A stretch of 64,000 nucleotides of DNA, taken from contig NZ_MOLY01000026.1 in NCBI RefSeq assembly GCF_001956315.1, forward strand, positions 1 through 64,000. Direction: 5' to 3'. The notes under the pieces were generated by a model. That model ran no database searches and was not told the DNA's origin. It saw only the letters and a list, made by a program, of their open reading frames with translations. Of the stretch, positions 46,369-55,465 are shown in pieces; within the stretch, counting starts at the first letter, position 1; each line of letters opens with the position of its first letter. The DNA is from Sphingomonas montana. Its GTDB lineage: Bacteria; Pseudomonadota; Alphaproteobacteria; Sphingomonadales; Sphingomonadaceae. The position numbers and the translations under genes are program-made.

Positions 46369-46398
46369 CCCCGTAAGTTGCCCGTAAGCACGTGGCAC
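46369..46398 (+). repeat. Right arm-type site of the island integrase (candidate)
   Basis: CCCCGTAAGT followed by CGTAAGC and TGGCAC matches 32261-32290 in the same orientation. An inverted AACTTACG lies at about 46411. The site is just upstream of the integrase start, so it may also control int. Confidence 0.55.
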
Positions 46399-46510
46399 CT
46401 ACCTACGATAACTTACGCCTTGCGTCTTCGACCAATTTTGCAAGTATTATCAATCACCGGAGTACTTATGGATACGTGCGCTAACGCCTGCTAACACTGT
46501 TCGGGTCAAA

Positions 46511-46557
46511 CTCTTAATCAGCGGGTCCTTGGTTCGAGCCCAAGTGCGTCCACCATT
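46511..46557 (+). repeat. attR: right 47-bp attachment repeat
   Basis: It is identical to 32150-32196, the anticodon loop to CCA end of tRNA-Lys. It has no 5' tRNA half, so it is not a tRNA gene. Confidence 0.95.
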
Positions 46558-46722
46558 AATATTCATTCTTTTCCGGAAATCAATGAGCGTTCTGCTCCCG
46601 ATGCGGCGACCATCGGGCTTGGGACAGGTTCGGCGTCGAACATTCGCGCGGTGTTGCCCGGATGCTCATGGTCGACCACCCGCCCGCATGTCGTCGGCGG
46701 CGTCCGCCAGCAAGACGGGAGG

Positions 46723-47778
46723 TCATCCCCCGGTGACGGCGGCCCGCACGATGCCGTCGGCGAGCAGGGCATGCAGGGCCGCGATATGGCCGGTGTCGCG
46801 CGCGCCGTTCGAATTCGACGTCATCACCACCGTCAGGCCCAGATCGGGTACGACATAGACCATCTGCCCGCCATAGCCCCAGGCGAAGCGCACGGGATGC
46901 CCGCCCGCCTCTCCGAGGAACCAGCCATAGCCGTAGCGTCCGCCGCTCCACGGCGACACCGTGCGCGGGGTCCAGCTTCGTTCGATCCACGTCGCGGGCA
47001 GGACGCGCCGGCCGCCCGCCACGCCGCCAAGGCGGTAGAGTTCGCCGAACCGGGCAAGCGCCCGCGGGCTCATGAGCATGTCGTTGCCGCCGAAATATAC
47101 ACCCTGTGCATCGCGTGGCCAGGCGGGGATGGCCACGCCGAGCGGTCGCGCCAGCCAGTCCTGCGCCAGTTGGTATGTGCTGCGTCCCGACGCGCGGGTC
47201 AGCATGGCGGACAGCAGATGCGTGTTGCCGGTCGAATAGAGCATGCCGCCGCCGGGTTGGTCGACGAATGGCCGTGACAGCGCAAAGCGGACCCAGTTCG
47301 GGCTCGACACCCAGCGTCCGTAATTCTCGCCGGACGTACGTTCGAGCCCCGCCTGCATCGACAGCAGGTTGCCGACCGTCAGTCGGGCCAAACGCGGATC
47401 GGGATCGGCCGGGGCGTCGCTCCGCAACACGGACAGGACGGGCTGATCGACGCCGCGCAGCACGCCGCGCGCGATCGCGATGCCGACAAGCGCCGAAATC
47501 ACCGACTTGGAGGCCGACTTGATGTTCACCGGCCGGTCGAGCGGCGGGCCACCGTTGAAGCGGTGTTCGGCCAGCGTCATCCCGTCCCGCATGACGATCA
47601 ACGAACGCAACCGCGGCAGCCGCGCCGCCGCCGCCACCGTGCGGGCCATGGCATCACGATCGAGCCCGGCGGTCGGCCGCGCCACCCGATCCCGAGGCGG
47701 CACCACTGCAGCGGGTTCGGATGCGGAACCGCAACTGGCGATCAGGAGCGGCACGATGACGAGGATGGAGAAGCGCAT
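46723..47778 (-). CDS. Serine hydrolase of the class C beta-lactamase family
   Basis: This 351-residue lipoprotein has a lipobox (LLIASC, Cys about residue 16) and the catalytic SxxK in NIKSASKSVISALVG. YSTGNTHLL stands at the YxN position, and a GYGG turn near the C-terminus replaces the KTG motif. The family includes esterases, peptidases and beta-lactamases; the substrate cannot be read. It is the first chromosomal gene after the island and faces away from the aldehyde dehydrogenase operon. Confidence 0.82.
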   Translation of the reverse strand: MRFSILVIVPLLIASCGSASEPAAVVPPRDRVARPTAGLDRDAMARTVAAAARLPRLRSLIVMRDGMTLAEHRFNGGPPLDRPVNIKSASKSVISALVGIAIARGVLRGVDQPVLSVLRSDAPADPDPRLARLTVGNLLSMQAGLERTSGENYGRWVSSPNWVRFALSRPFVDQPGGGMLYSTGNTHLLSAMLTRASGRSTYQLAQDWLARPLGVAIPAWPRDAQGVYFGGNDMLMSPRALARFGELYRLGGVAGGRRVLPATWIERSWTPRTVSPWSGGRYGYGWFLGEAGGHPVRFAWGYGGQMVYVVPDLGLTVVMTSNSNGARDTGHIAALHALLADGIVRAAVTGG

Positions 47779-48048
47779 CGGCCCTATGTAGGGTCTACCG
47801 GCCGGGTTTGCTTGGCGATCCGCCCGGGCATTCCCCACCAACCGAAACTGCGGCCGGGTCCGGTCGACATGCCGCATCGAGCGCCTGACGGCCTGGTGCG
47901 CCCGGCGCCTGCGTCACGTCACGAAACGGGCGCGGGCGGCAGCGAACGCTCCGGAAAGGTGTCATACGCGCAGAAAAAACCCGCGTCGGACGCACCAAAT
48001 CGGTATAGATGCTGCACATCAGCGCGGTGCGCCGAAGCGGAGATTGCC

Positions 48049-48555
48049 ATGTCGCTCGTCATCAACGGAAACGCCGTCGCCGGACCGTCCGACCCCCGCG
48101 TTTCGCTGCTCGACCATCTGCGCGAGACCCTGCACCTGACGGGGACGAAGAAGGGGTGCAACCAAGGCGCCTGCGGGGCCTGTACCGTGCTGGTCGATGG
48201 GGAGCGCATTCTCTCCTGCCTCGCGCTGGCGGTCCAGTATGACGGCCGTCGGATCACGACGATCGAGGGACTGGATGCGGTCGGGGACCTCCACCCGCTG
48301 CAGGCCGCGTTCATCGAATATGACGCGCTGCAATGCGGCTATTGCACGCCGGGGCAGATCTGTTCGGCGATCGGCATGGTGGCGGAGGCGCAGCGCGGCG
48401 TGCCCAGCCATGTCAGCACCGACCTTGCCGCCGGGGTGACGCTGACCCGCGCGGAAATTCAGGAGCGGATGAGCGGCAACCTCTGCCGCTGCGGCGCGCA
48501 CAACGGCATCATCGATGCGATCCGCGCGACGATGGCCGCGGAGATCATGGCATGA
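48049..48555 (+). CDS. Aldehyde dehydrogenase 2Fe-2S subunit (PaoA/xanthine dehydrogenase family)
   Basis: This 168-residue protein carries two [2Fe-2S] clusters: GCNQGACGACTV plus a later Cys, and CGYCTPGQ with the CRCGAH motif. It passes electrons from the molybdenum centre to the FAD subunit. There is no twin-arginine signal, unlike E. coli PaoA, so a cytoplasmic complex is expected. The next gene overlaps by ATGA. The ATG at 48049 fits the family N-terminus. Confidence 0.92.
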   Translation: MSLVINGNAVAGPSDPRVSLLDHLRETLHLTGTKKGCNQGACGACTVLVDGERILSCLALAVQYDGRRITTIEGLDAVGDLHPLQAAFIEYDALQCGYCTPGQICSAIGMVAEAQRGVPSHVSTDLAAGVTLTRAEIQERMSGNLCRCGAHNGIIDAIRATMAAEIMA

Positions 48556-49541
48556 CCCCGTTCCGCTACCTGCGGGCTGCCGACGTGGCGGATGCGGTGA
48601 AACTCGGCACGGACGACGGCGCGGCCTTTCTGGGCGGTGGGACCAACATCGTCGACCTGATGCGCGAGACGGTGGCGCGGCCGGATCGGCTGGTCGACGT
48701 GACCGGCCTGTCGGACACGATCACGGAAACCGCGGACGGCGGGCTGCTGATCGGTGCCGCCGCCCGCAACACCGCCGTGGCCGAACATCGTGCGGTGCGG
48801 ACGCGCTACCCCCTGCTGTCCCGCGCGATCCTGGCGGGCGCATCGGCCCAGATCCGCAACATGGCGACGGTCGGCGGCAACCTGCTCCAGCGCACGCGGT
48901 GCACCTATTTCTACGATACGGACGGATCGCGGTGCAACAAGCGGGCACCCGGCACGGGGTGCGACGCGCGCGACGGCTTCAACCGCATCCATGCGGTCCT
49001 GGGCGCATCCGACGCCTGTGTCGCAACGCACCCATCCGACATGTGCGTCGCGCTGGCCGCGCTGGACGCGGTCGTGCATGTCAACGGACCTGACGGCGCG
49101 CGGACGATCGCCTTCGATGCGCTTCACCGCCTGCCGGGCGACCGGCCGGACCGCGACACGATGCTGGCGCCGGGCGAGCTGATCACCGCGATCGCGCTTC
49201 CGCCGCTACGGTTCGCGGCCAACTCGGCCTATCGGAAGGTGCGCGACCGGGCGAGCTACGCCTTCGCGCTGATCTCCGTCGCGGCCGCGCTGGAGATGGA
49301 CGGCGACCGGATCGGCGACGTGCGGATCGCGTTTGGCGGTGTCGCGCACAAGCCTTGGCGCGCGACCCGGGCGGAGGCCGTCCTGCGCGGTGGACCGGCC
49401 ACGCATGCGGCCTACCGGGCGGCAGCGGAGGCGGAGTTCGAGACCGCCCGGCCGCTCCGCGACAATGCGTTCAAGCCGGAACTGGCGACGCGCGTGCTCG
49501 CCGCCATGTTGGGCGACCTGGCTATGGGGAAACTGGCATGA
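48552..49541 (+). CDS. Aldehyde dehydrogenase FAD-binding subunit (PaoB-like)
   Basis: This 329-residue FAD subunit has FLGGGTNIVDLM and TVGGNLLQRTRCTYF flavin-binding segments. An inserted loop with four Cys (TRCTYF, SRCNK, GTGCDA and DACVA) matches the extra [4Fe-4S] cluster of PaoB-type subunits. It takes electrons from the iron-sulphur subunit and passes them to an acceptor. It overlaps both neighbours by four bases, in the order small-FAD-large. Confidence 0.92.
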   Translation: MTPFRYLRAADVADAVKLGTDDGAAFLGGGTNIVDLMRETVARPDRLVDVTGLSDTITETADGGLLIGAAARNTAVAEHRAVRTRYPLLSRAILAGASAQIRNMATVGGNLLQRTRCTYFYDTDGSRCNKRAPGTGCDARDGFNRIHAVLGASDACVATHPSDMCVALAALDAVVHVNGPDGARTIAFDALHRLPGDRPDRDTMLAPGELITAIALPPLRFAANSAYRKVRDRASYAFALISVAAALEMDGDRIGDVRIAFGGVAHKPWRATRAEAVLRGGPATHAAYRAAAEAEFETARPLRDNAFKPELATRVLAAMLGDLAMGKLA

Positions 49542-51877
49542 GCATCGTCGATACCGCGAAGCAGGCCGCACAAGGCCTGGTGCAGGGCGCCATGACGAAG
49601 CTGGTGCCGCTCGCTCCCGACAGCTGGATCCCCGGTGGCCGGCCCGACCCGCTGATCGACCGCAAGCATGGGCTGATCGGCACACCGCTGTCCCGCCGGG
49701 ACGGCGCGGTGAAGGTGAAAGGCGAGGCACGCTTCGCGGCCGAGTTCCGGCACGAAGGCATGGTCTATGCCGCGCTTGCCCATGCCGCCATCCCGCGTGG
49801 GCGGATCACCGAAATCGACAGCGCGGCGGCCGAGGCTGCGCCGGGCGTCGTGCTGGTCATGACCCATCGCAACGCGCCGCGGATGAACAAGCCCGGCGTC
49901 TTCGGGTCGTCGCCGACCGCGGTCGGGTCCGCCGACCTGTCCATTCTGCAGGATGATCGCGTCCACTGGAACGGACAGCCGATCGCCTGCGTGCTCGCCG
50001 AAACGCAGGAACAGGCAGATCACGCCGCGTCGCTGCTGCATTTCAGCTATGCGGCGGAACCGTCGACGACCAGTCTCGACGAGGCTAAGGCAAACGGCAT
50101 CGAACAGGGCGTGTTCATGGGCCAGCCGCTGCTCAACCGGATCGGCGATGCCGAGGCGGCGCTGGCGGCCGCACCCCATGTCGTCGATCGCCGCTACCGC
50201 ACGCCGCGCCACAATCATAACGCGATCGAACCGCACGCCGCGACGATCCTGTGGGTCGACGGCGAACTGGTGATCCACGACGCCAGCCAGATGGTCACCG
50301 CGCAGGCGCAGACGATCGGCGCGGTGTTCGATCTCGAACCCGGGCAGGTCACGCTCACTTCACCCTATGTCGGTGGCGGTTTCGGCTGCAAGGGCTTGTG
50401 GGACCACCAGATCATCGGTGCCGCCGCGGCGAAGCTTGCAGGGCGCCCGGTGCGGATGACACTGTCGCGCGAGGGCGTCTACCGGGTCGTCGGCGGCCGC
50501 ACGCTGACCGAACAGCGCGTCGCGATCGGTGCGTCCGCCGACGGTGCGTTCGACACGATCATCCATAGCGGTCTGTCGATCATGACGCCGCACAACAACA
50601 TGCCCGAACCGTTCATCCTTGGGACGCGGCCGGCCTATGCCTGCCCGAACATTACCTTGCAGGTGGAAGTGGCCAGGATGAACATGCTGGCCAACACCTT
50701 CATGCGCGCGCCGGGCGAGGCGGTCGGCACCTTCGCACTCGAATCTGCGATCGACGAACTGGCCGTCGATCTGGGGCTGGACCCGGTCGCGCTGCGGATC
50801 CGTAACGAGCCTGACAAGGACCCGACATCGGGCCTGCCCTTCTCGTCACGCCACATCGTTGATGCGTGGCGCAGTGGCGCAGAACGGTTCGGCTGGGCCG
50901 CGCGCGGCGCGCCGGGCGAACGCCGCGACGGCGAATGGCAGGTCGGCATGGGCTGCGCGACCGGCACGTACCCCTATTACCGCATGCCCGGGGCGCAGGC
51001 GCGGATCACCCTGATCCGCGAGGGCAAGGCCGTGCGGGCGAAGATCGAAGTTGCCGCGGCCGAAATGGGCATGGGCACGGCGACCACCACCGCGATCGTC
51101 GGGGCGGAACGGCTGGCGCTGTCGATGGACCGGATCGAGGTCGGCTACGGCGACGCGTCGATCCCCGGCGCGATCATGGCCGGCGGATCGCAGCAGACCG
51201 CCGCGATCGGCGCCGCGATCATCGCCGCGCATAACGCGCTGGTTGCCGAACTGCTGAAGCTGGCCGGGAACGATTCCCCGCTCGCCGGCCTGTCCGCCGA
51301 CGACGTCGGAAGCGAGGACGGCGGCCTGGCGAAGCTCGACGATCCGGACCGGCGCGAAAGCTATGCATCGATCCTGGCGCGGGCGCAGCGTGACAGCATC
51401 ACGGTGACCGAGGCCGCATCGCCGCCGCTGGAACAGCTGCACTGGTCGATGCACTCGCACAGCGCGATCTTCTGCGAAGTACGGGTCAACGCGGTGACGG
51501 GCGAAACCCGCGTCAGCCGCATTCTCGGCTCGTTCGATTGCGGACGCATCCTCAACCCCAAGACGGCGAGAAGCCAGTTTCGCGGCGGGATCATCATGGG
51601 GCTCGGCCTGGCCCTGATGGAAGAGACGCAGTTCGATGAACGCAACGGCCGGGTCATGAACCCCAGCCTTGCCGAATATCATATCCCGGTGCATCTGGAC
51701 GTGCCGGAAATCGACGTCATCTGGACCGACAACCCCGATCCTCACACCCCCATGGGCGCACACGGCATCGGCGAGATCGGCATCACCGGCGTCGCGGCAG
51801 CCGTCGCCAACGCAATCTACAACGCAACCGGGAAGCGTATCCGCGACCTGCCGATCACCCTCGACAAGCTGCTGTAA
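49538..51877 (+). CDS. Aldehyde dehydrogenase molybdopterin-binding subunit (PaoC-like)
   Basis: This 779-residue large subunit has the molybdenum-cofactor segments SPYVGGGFGCKGLWDHQ, TFMRAPGEAVGTFA and GGSQQTAAIG. The catalytic Glu lies in GAHGIGEIGITG near the C-terminus. It oxidises aldehydes to acids with water as oxygen source. It uses the cytosine-dinucleotide form of the cofactor in the E. coli homologue. No chaperone gene (paoD/xdhC) is adjacent. Confidence 0.92.
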   Translation: MSIVDTAKQAAQGLVQGAMTKLVPLAPDSWIPGGRPDPLIDRKHGLIGTPLSRRDGAVKVKGEARFAAEFRHEGMVYAALAHAAIPRGRITEIDSAAAEAAPGVVLVMTHRNAPRMNKPGVFGSSPTAVGSADLSILQDDRVHWNGQPIACVLAETQEQADHAASLLHFSYAAEPSTTSLDEAKANGIEQGVFMGQPLLNRIGDAEAALAAAPHVVDRRYRTPRHNHNAIEPHAATILWVDGELVIHDASQMVTAQAQTIGAVFDLEPGQVTLTSPYVGGGFGCKGLWDHQIIGAAAAKLAGRPVRMTLSREGVYRVVGGRTLTEQRVAIGASADGAFDTIIHSGLSIMTPHNNMPEPFILGTRPAYACPNITLQVEVARMNMLANTFMRAPGEAVGTFALESAIDELAVDLGLDPVALRIRNEPDKDPTSGLPFSSRHIVDAWRSGAERFGWAARGAPGERRDGEWQVGMGCATGTYPYYRMPGAQARITLIREGKAVRAKIEVAAAEMGMGTATTTAIVGAERLALSMDRIEVGYGDASIPGAIMAGGSQQTAAIGAAIIAAHNALVAELLKLAGNDSPLAGLSADDVGSEDGGLAKLDDPDRRESYASILARAQRDSITVTEAASPPLEQLHWSMHSHSAIFCEVRVNAVTGETRVSRILGSFDCGRILNPKTARSQFRGGIIMGLGLALMEETQFDERNGRVMNPSLAEYHIPVHLDVPEIDVIWTDNPDPHTPMGAHGIGEIGITGVAAAVANAIYNATGKRIRDLPITLDKLL

Positions 51878-52154
51878 GGGTGTCGGTTGCCGGTCCCGCA
51901 GTTTCGCGGTGCGGCGGCGCAATGGCCAACGTCGCCGCACGTCGGAGCGAACGAATCTGAACCAGGTCCGAGGTCAACTCGCTCATTCCTCACCAAAGGC
52001 CTTGTCGGCCGGACCCGGTCGTCGCGAAGTCCGGCGATAAAGAGTTAAGATGGGCGTGTGGCCGACGCGCGGCACCACCGCGCACGACCGACGGTTGCGG
52101 TCGATCGTCAACGCGCGCACGGGTGGGGCTCACCAGAAGGATCGGATACCGAAC

Positions 52155-52382
52155 ATGACATGGGACATGACCCGCGACGCGGAAGTCTATAGCACGGCAG
52201 CGATCGAAGGCGCGACGCCGGAAGAACGGCTGTTCGCCGGCAGCCTGGAGGACGCCGTCACCTACATCCGCAGCACGCGCCCGTCCGACCAGGCCCTGCT
52301 CGCGATCCGGCTGGTTCCCGACGACAAGGCCGAAGGACCGATCTACGGCGCCCGCATCCCCGAGCTGTTCCCGATGCAGTAA
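52155..52382 (+). CDS. Small conserved protein of unknown function
   Basis: This 75-residue acidic protein contains GSLEDAVTYIRSTRPSDQAL and an IYGARIPELF C-terminus. It has no signal peptide or known domain. The ATG at 52155 follows an AGAAGGA ribosome site and begins the plausible sequence. It resembles small proteins commonly seen in sphingomonad genomes. It ends before a strong palindrome. Confidence 0.65.
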   Translation: MTWDMTRDAEVYSTAAIEGATPEERLFAGSLEDAVTYIRSTRPSDQALLAIRLVPDDKAEGPIYGARIPELFPMQ

Positions 52383-52421
52383 AGGCTGGCGGCGGTCGCT
52401 GCGATGACGGCGTGCACGCTG

Positions 52422-52453
52422 CCGGGACGGAGATCGGCCGATCCCCGCCCCGG
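52422..52453. terminator. Bidirectional terminator-like palindrome
   Basis: A 32-base inverted repeat around GATCGGCCGATC (14 of 16 pairs) lies between the convergent small gene and the GH31 gene. Confidence 0.65.
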
Positions 52454-52464
52454 CGCCTGTCGCC

Positions 52465-55338
52465 TTACTTGCGCGGGACGGTGACCGCCACGCCGGAATA
52501 GGCGACCTCGGTGTCGAAGCCGTTGGCGTCGCTCACCGCCTGCCCTTCGCGGATCCAGCGGATCCGGATGGTCCGGTTGGCGGGCATGCCCACCCAGCCT
52601 TGGCCCTCGCGGGCACCCAGCGTGACGGCGCCCGTGGCCTCGTCGTAGCGGATCGGTATGCGGCTGAACGCGCCACGCTTGTACTGCCGGCTCGTCCCGT
52701 CATCCTCGTAGAGCGAGAAGCTGCCGTTCGCGCCGGTATAGACCGCGATCGTCAGCGGGGCGGCGCGGTCCTGGTCGACATATTGCGTCACCGGTCCCAT
52801 CGGGACGATCGCGCCGGCGCGGACGAACAAAGGCATGCGTTCGAACGGCGCGGCGACGCGGGCGGATGCACCACCGCGATATGTCTTGCCGCTGGCAAAA
52901 TCATACCAGCGCCCGCTGCCCGGGAAGTAAACCTGCCGATCGCGCGCCTTGTATTCGGTGATCGGCGTCACGAGGAACGCGTCCCCGAACAGATATTCGT
53001 CGGTCAGCTTGCGCGCGGCGATGTCGTTCGGGAAATCCGCCGCCAGCGTCCGCATGATGCTGCCGTCCTTCATATAGGTGTCGGCACCCACCGTGTAGAT
53101 ATAGGGCATCAGGCGGTAACGAAGCTCGGTGTACCAGACCATCGATGCGCGCATCGGCGATCCGGTCGGGCTGATCTCGTAGATTTCGCGGTACGGGGTT
53201 TCGCCGTGGCTGCGGAACAGCGGGCTGAACGCCCCGAACTGGAACCAGCGCAGGTTCAGCTCGCGCCATTCCGCCAGGTCCGCCGCAGCCGGCGCCTTGG
53301 TGGAATAGCGATCCTCCAGCGCGAACCCGCCGATATCGTGGGTCCAGTTGGGAATACCGGACATCGATGCGTTCACACCCGCCGAAATCTGCGCCTTCAG
53401 ATCATACCAGCGGCTCGCCACGTCGCCGGACCAGATCGCCGCGCCGTAGCGCTGCAACCCGCCGAAACCCGACCGGGTCAGCAGGAACGGCCGCACGTCC
53501 GGCTTGTACGCCGTCCAGCCGTCGTAGAAGGACCGCGCATTCATCAGCGGGAAGCTGTTGAAATATTGCGCCGCCGGGCCGATCGCGGTCGGCCCCATCG
53601 TCTGGATACGTTCGGGTATGGACAGGTTGGAATGCATGTCGGGCTCGCTGGCGTCCGCCCACCAGGCATCGGTGCCGAGCTTCGCCAGCCGATCCTCGAT
53701 CTGCTTCCAGAAGATCTGCCGCCCCTTTGCGGAATAGGGATCGTAGAAGGTGCTGGCATAGCCGGGACCGACCCAGTCCTTGTTCCCCATCTTCAGGTTT
53801 CCCTGATAGACGGCACCGGCCGCGGCGAGCTCCTTGTAGGTGTCGGTCGTCGGATAGAATTTCGGCCAGACAGAGATCATGAAGTGCACGTTCTTGCCGT
53901 GCACCGCGTCGATCATCGCCTTGGGATCGGGGAAGCGCGTGGGATCGAACTTGTGGCTGCCCCAGGTGTCGTCCCGCCAGTAACGCCAGTCGAGCACAAT
54001 ATTGTCGAGCGGGATCTTCAGCGCGCGATAGGTGTCCACAACGCCAGTCAGTTCGGCGGCGGTGTCGTACCGCTGGCGCGACTGCCAGAAGCCATAGGCC
54101 CATTTGGGCATCATTTCGGACTTGCCGGTCAACTGGCGATACCCCGCGACCGCACGGTCGATGCTGCCGTCACCGGGCACGAACCAGTAATTCTTGGCTT
54201 GCGCCACTTCGCTGGTGAACCGGATCGACTTGCGGTCCGCCTCGGGCAGCGGATCGTTGTGCAGCAACGCGATGTAGCCGGCATTCGGCTCCCACTCGAT
54301 GCGGATGCGGGCAGCCTTGCCCGCCTGCATCGGCACGTCGAAATTGGCGTACCAGGGGTTCCAGTTCTGCCGCCAGCGGTTCAGCACTTCCTTGCCGTCG
54401 ACGAAGACCTTGAAATAGCTCGACCCATAAAGCTGGAAACGGTGCGTGCCGGTGGTGGTCGGCTGCACGTCGCCGCTCCAGACCACCGTCTGCTTCTGCA
54501 CCGCGTTGCCCGCGGTATTCTGCCCACCCTCCGCGGCGACGGTCTGCACCTTGGCGGCGGCGGGCCAGTTCGCCTGGTCCTTGATATACTGATAGTTGAT
54601 CGTCGCTTCCTGACGCGTCACGACCGACCGACCGTTCAGGAAATATTCCGCGCTGAACCCCGGCTTCCCGTTCGACGTGACGCGCAACCCCTCGCCGACC
54701 AGCGTATAGGGCTTCGGATTGCCGAACCGGGTAATCGAATTATTGTCCCACAGCAGGCCGTAACCGCGCGTGGAAACCAGGAACGGCACTCCGATATCCA
54801 TATTGTGCTGCGCGAGTTCGACGTCCTCGCCATTCTGGTCCATCTGCCCGGCCTGATGCTGGCCAAGGCCATACAGCCCCTCGTCCGTCGCCCGGTTGAA
54901 CTGCTGCGATACGGACACGAACGGCTTGCCGTCGGCGGTAGTCGCCTGGAAACCGGTCGGGCCGGCCTCGTTCAGCAACGGCTTTCCGGCGGCGTCGCGA
55001 AAGCTGACCAGCCCGGTGGCCAGATCGACCTCCGCAATGGATCGCGGCGCGGTCAGGACGACCCGCCCACCGGCTTCGCGGACGGTAAAGCGGCCGGGCG
55101 CAGGCGGCGTCGGCGCCATCAGGCTGGGCGCCATGGCACCGCCCGCTGCATTGCGCGGCGTGGCGACGACATGGACGATCCCGTCGCCATGCACCGTCAG
55201 TTCGACCCGGCCGGACGGCCCGGCCGCAGGTGTCACCACCACGCCGCCCGCGGTCCGCTCGAAACGGCCGCTCTGCGCGAATGCGGGCGACGCGATCGCA
55301 CTGCCGGTCAGCAGCGCGGCGATCAAAGCCTTGTTCAT
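52465..55338 (-). CDS. GH31 alpha-xylosidase with PA14 insert
   Basis: This 957-residue secreted enzyme has a Sec signal peptide ending ASPAFA. An N-terminal beta domain is followed by a PA14 insert at about 245-370 (GTHRFQLYGSSYFKVFVDG). A GH31 barrel follows, with the nucleophile Asp in DAWWADASEPD and the acid/base region around AAIWSGDVAS. The PA14-in-GH31 layout is that of Cellvibrio Xyl31A, which removes alpha-xylose from xyloglucan oligosaccharides. The ATG at 55338 has an AAGGA ribosome site at good spacing; another ATG lies two codons upstream. It is the last gene of the minus-strand locus. Confidence 0.88.
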   Translation of the reverse strand: MNKALIAALLTGSAIASPAFAQSGRFERTAGGVVVTPAAGPSGRVELTVHGDGIVHVVATPRNAAGGAMAPSLMAPTPPAPGRFTVREAGGRVVLTAPRSIAEVDLATGLVSFRDAAGKPLLNEAGPTGFQATTADGKPFVSVSQQFNRATDEGLYGLGQHQAGQMDQNGEDVELAQHNMDIGVPFLVSTRGYGLLWDNNSITRFGNPKPYTLVGEGLRVTSNGKPGFSAEYFLNGRSVVTRQEATINYQYIKDQANWPAAAKVQTVAAEGGQNTAGNAVQKQTVVWSGDVQPTTTGTHRFQLYGSSYFKVFVDGKEVLNRWRQNWNPWYANFDVPMQAGKAARIRIEWEPNAGYIALLHNDPLPEADRKSIRFTSEVAQAKNYWFVPGDGSIDRAVAGYRQLTGKSEMMPKWAYGFWQSRQRYDTAAELTGVVDTYRALKIPLDNIVLDWRYWRDDTWGSHKFDPTRFPDPKAMIDAVHGKNVHFMISVWPKFYPTTDTYKELAAAGAVYQGNLKMGNKDWVGPGYASTFYDPYSAKGRQIFWKQIEDRLAKLGTDAWWADASEPDMHSNLSIPERIQTMGPTAIGPAAQYFNSFPLMNARSFYDGWTAYKPDVRPFLLTRSGFGGLQRYGAAIWSGDVASRWYDLKAQISAGVNASMSGIPNWTHDIGGFALEDRYSTKAPAAADLAEWRELNLRWFQFGAFSPLFRSHGETPYREIYEISPTGSPMRASMVWYTELRYRLMPYIYTVGADTYMKDGSIMRTLAADFPNDIAARKLTDEYLFGDAFLVTPITEYKARDRQVYFPGSGRWYDFASGKTYRGGASARVAAPFERMPLFVRAGAIVPMGPVTQYVDQDRAAPLTIAVYTGANGSFSLYEDDGTSRQYKRGAFSRIPIRYDEATGAVTLGAREGQGWVGMPANRTIRIRWIREGQAVSDANGFDTEVAYSGVAVTVPRK

Positions 55339-55465
55339 CGTCATTCCTTGCATCCTCGTGATCGGTCGGGCGTCGCCGCCTGAAATATATGTCGGCACTG
55401 GCGGCCGGTCCGTCGGGTCGTCATCGCCGGACGGCCGGCGTCGGATATCAAAATCGTGCCCCTGC

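Noticed and set aside
46511-46557. Possible second tRNA-Lys
   Set aside because: Only the 3' portion from the anticodon loop onward is present, with no D-arm or 5' acceptor strand. It is the attachment repeat of the island.
52600-55383. Long open frame (927 residues) on the plus strand
   Set aside because: It is antisense to the GH31 gene and has no recognisable domain.
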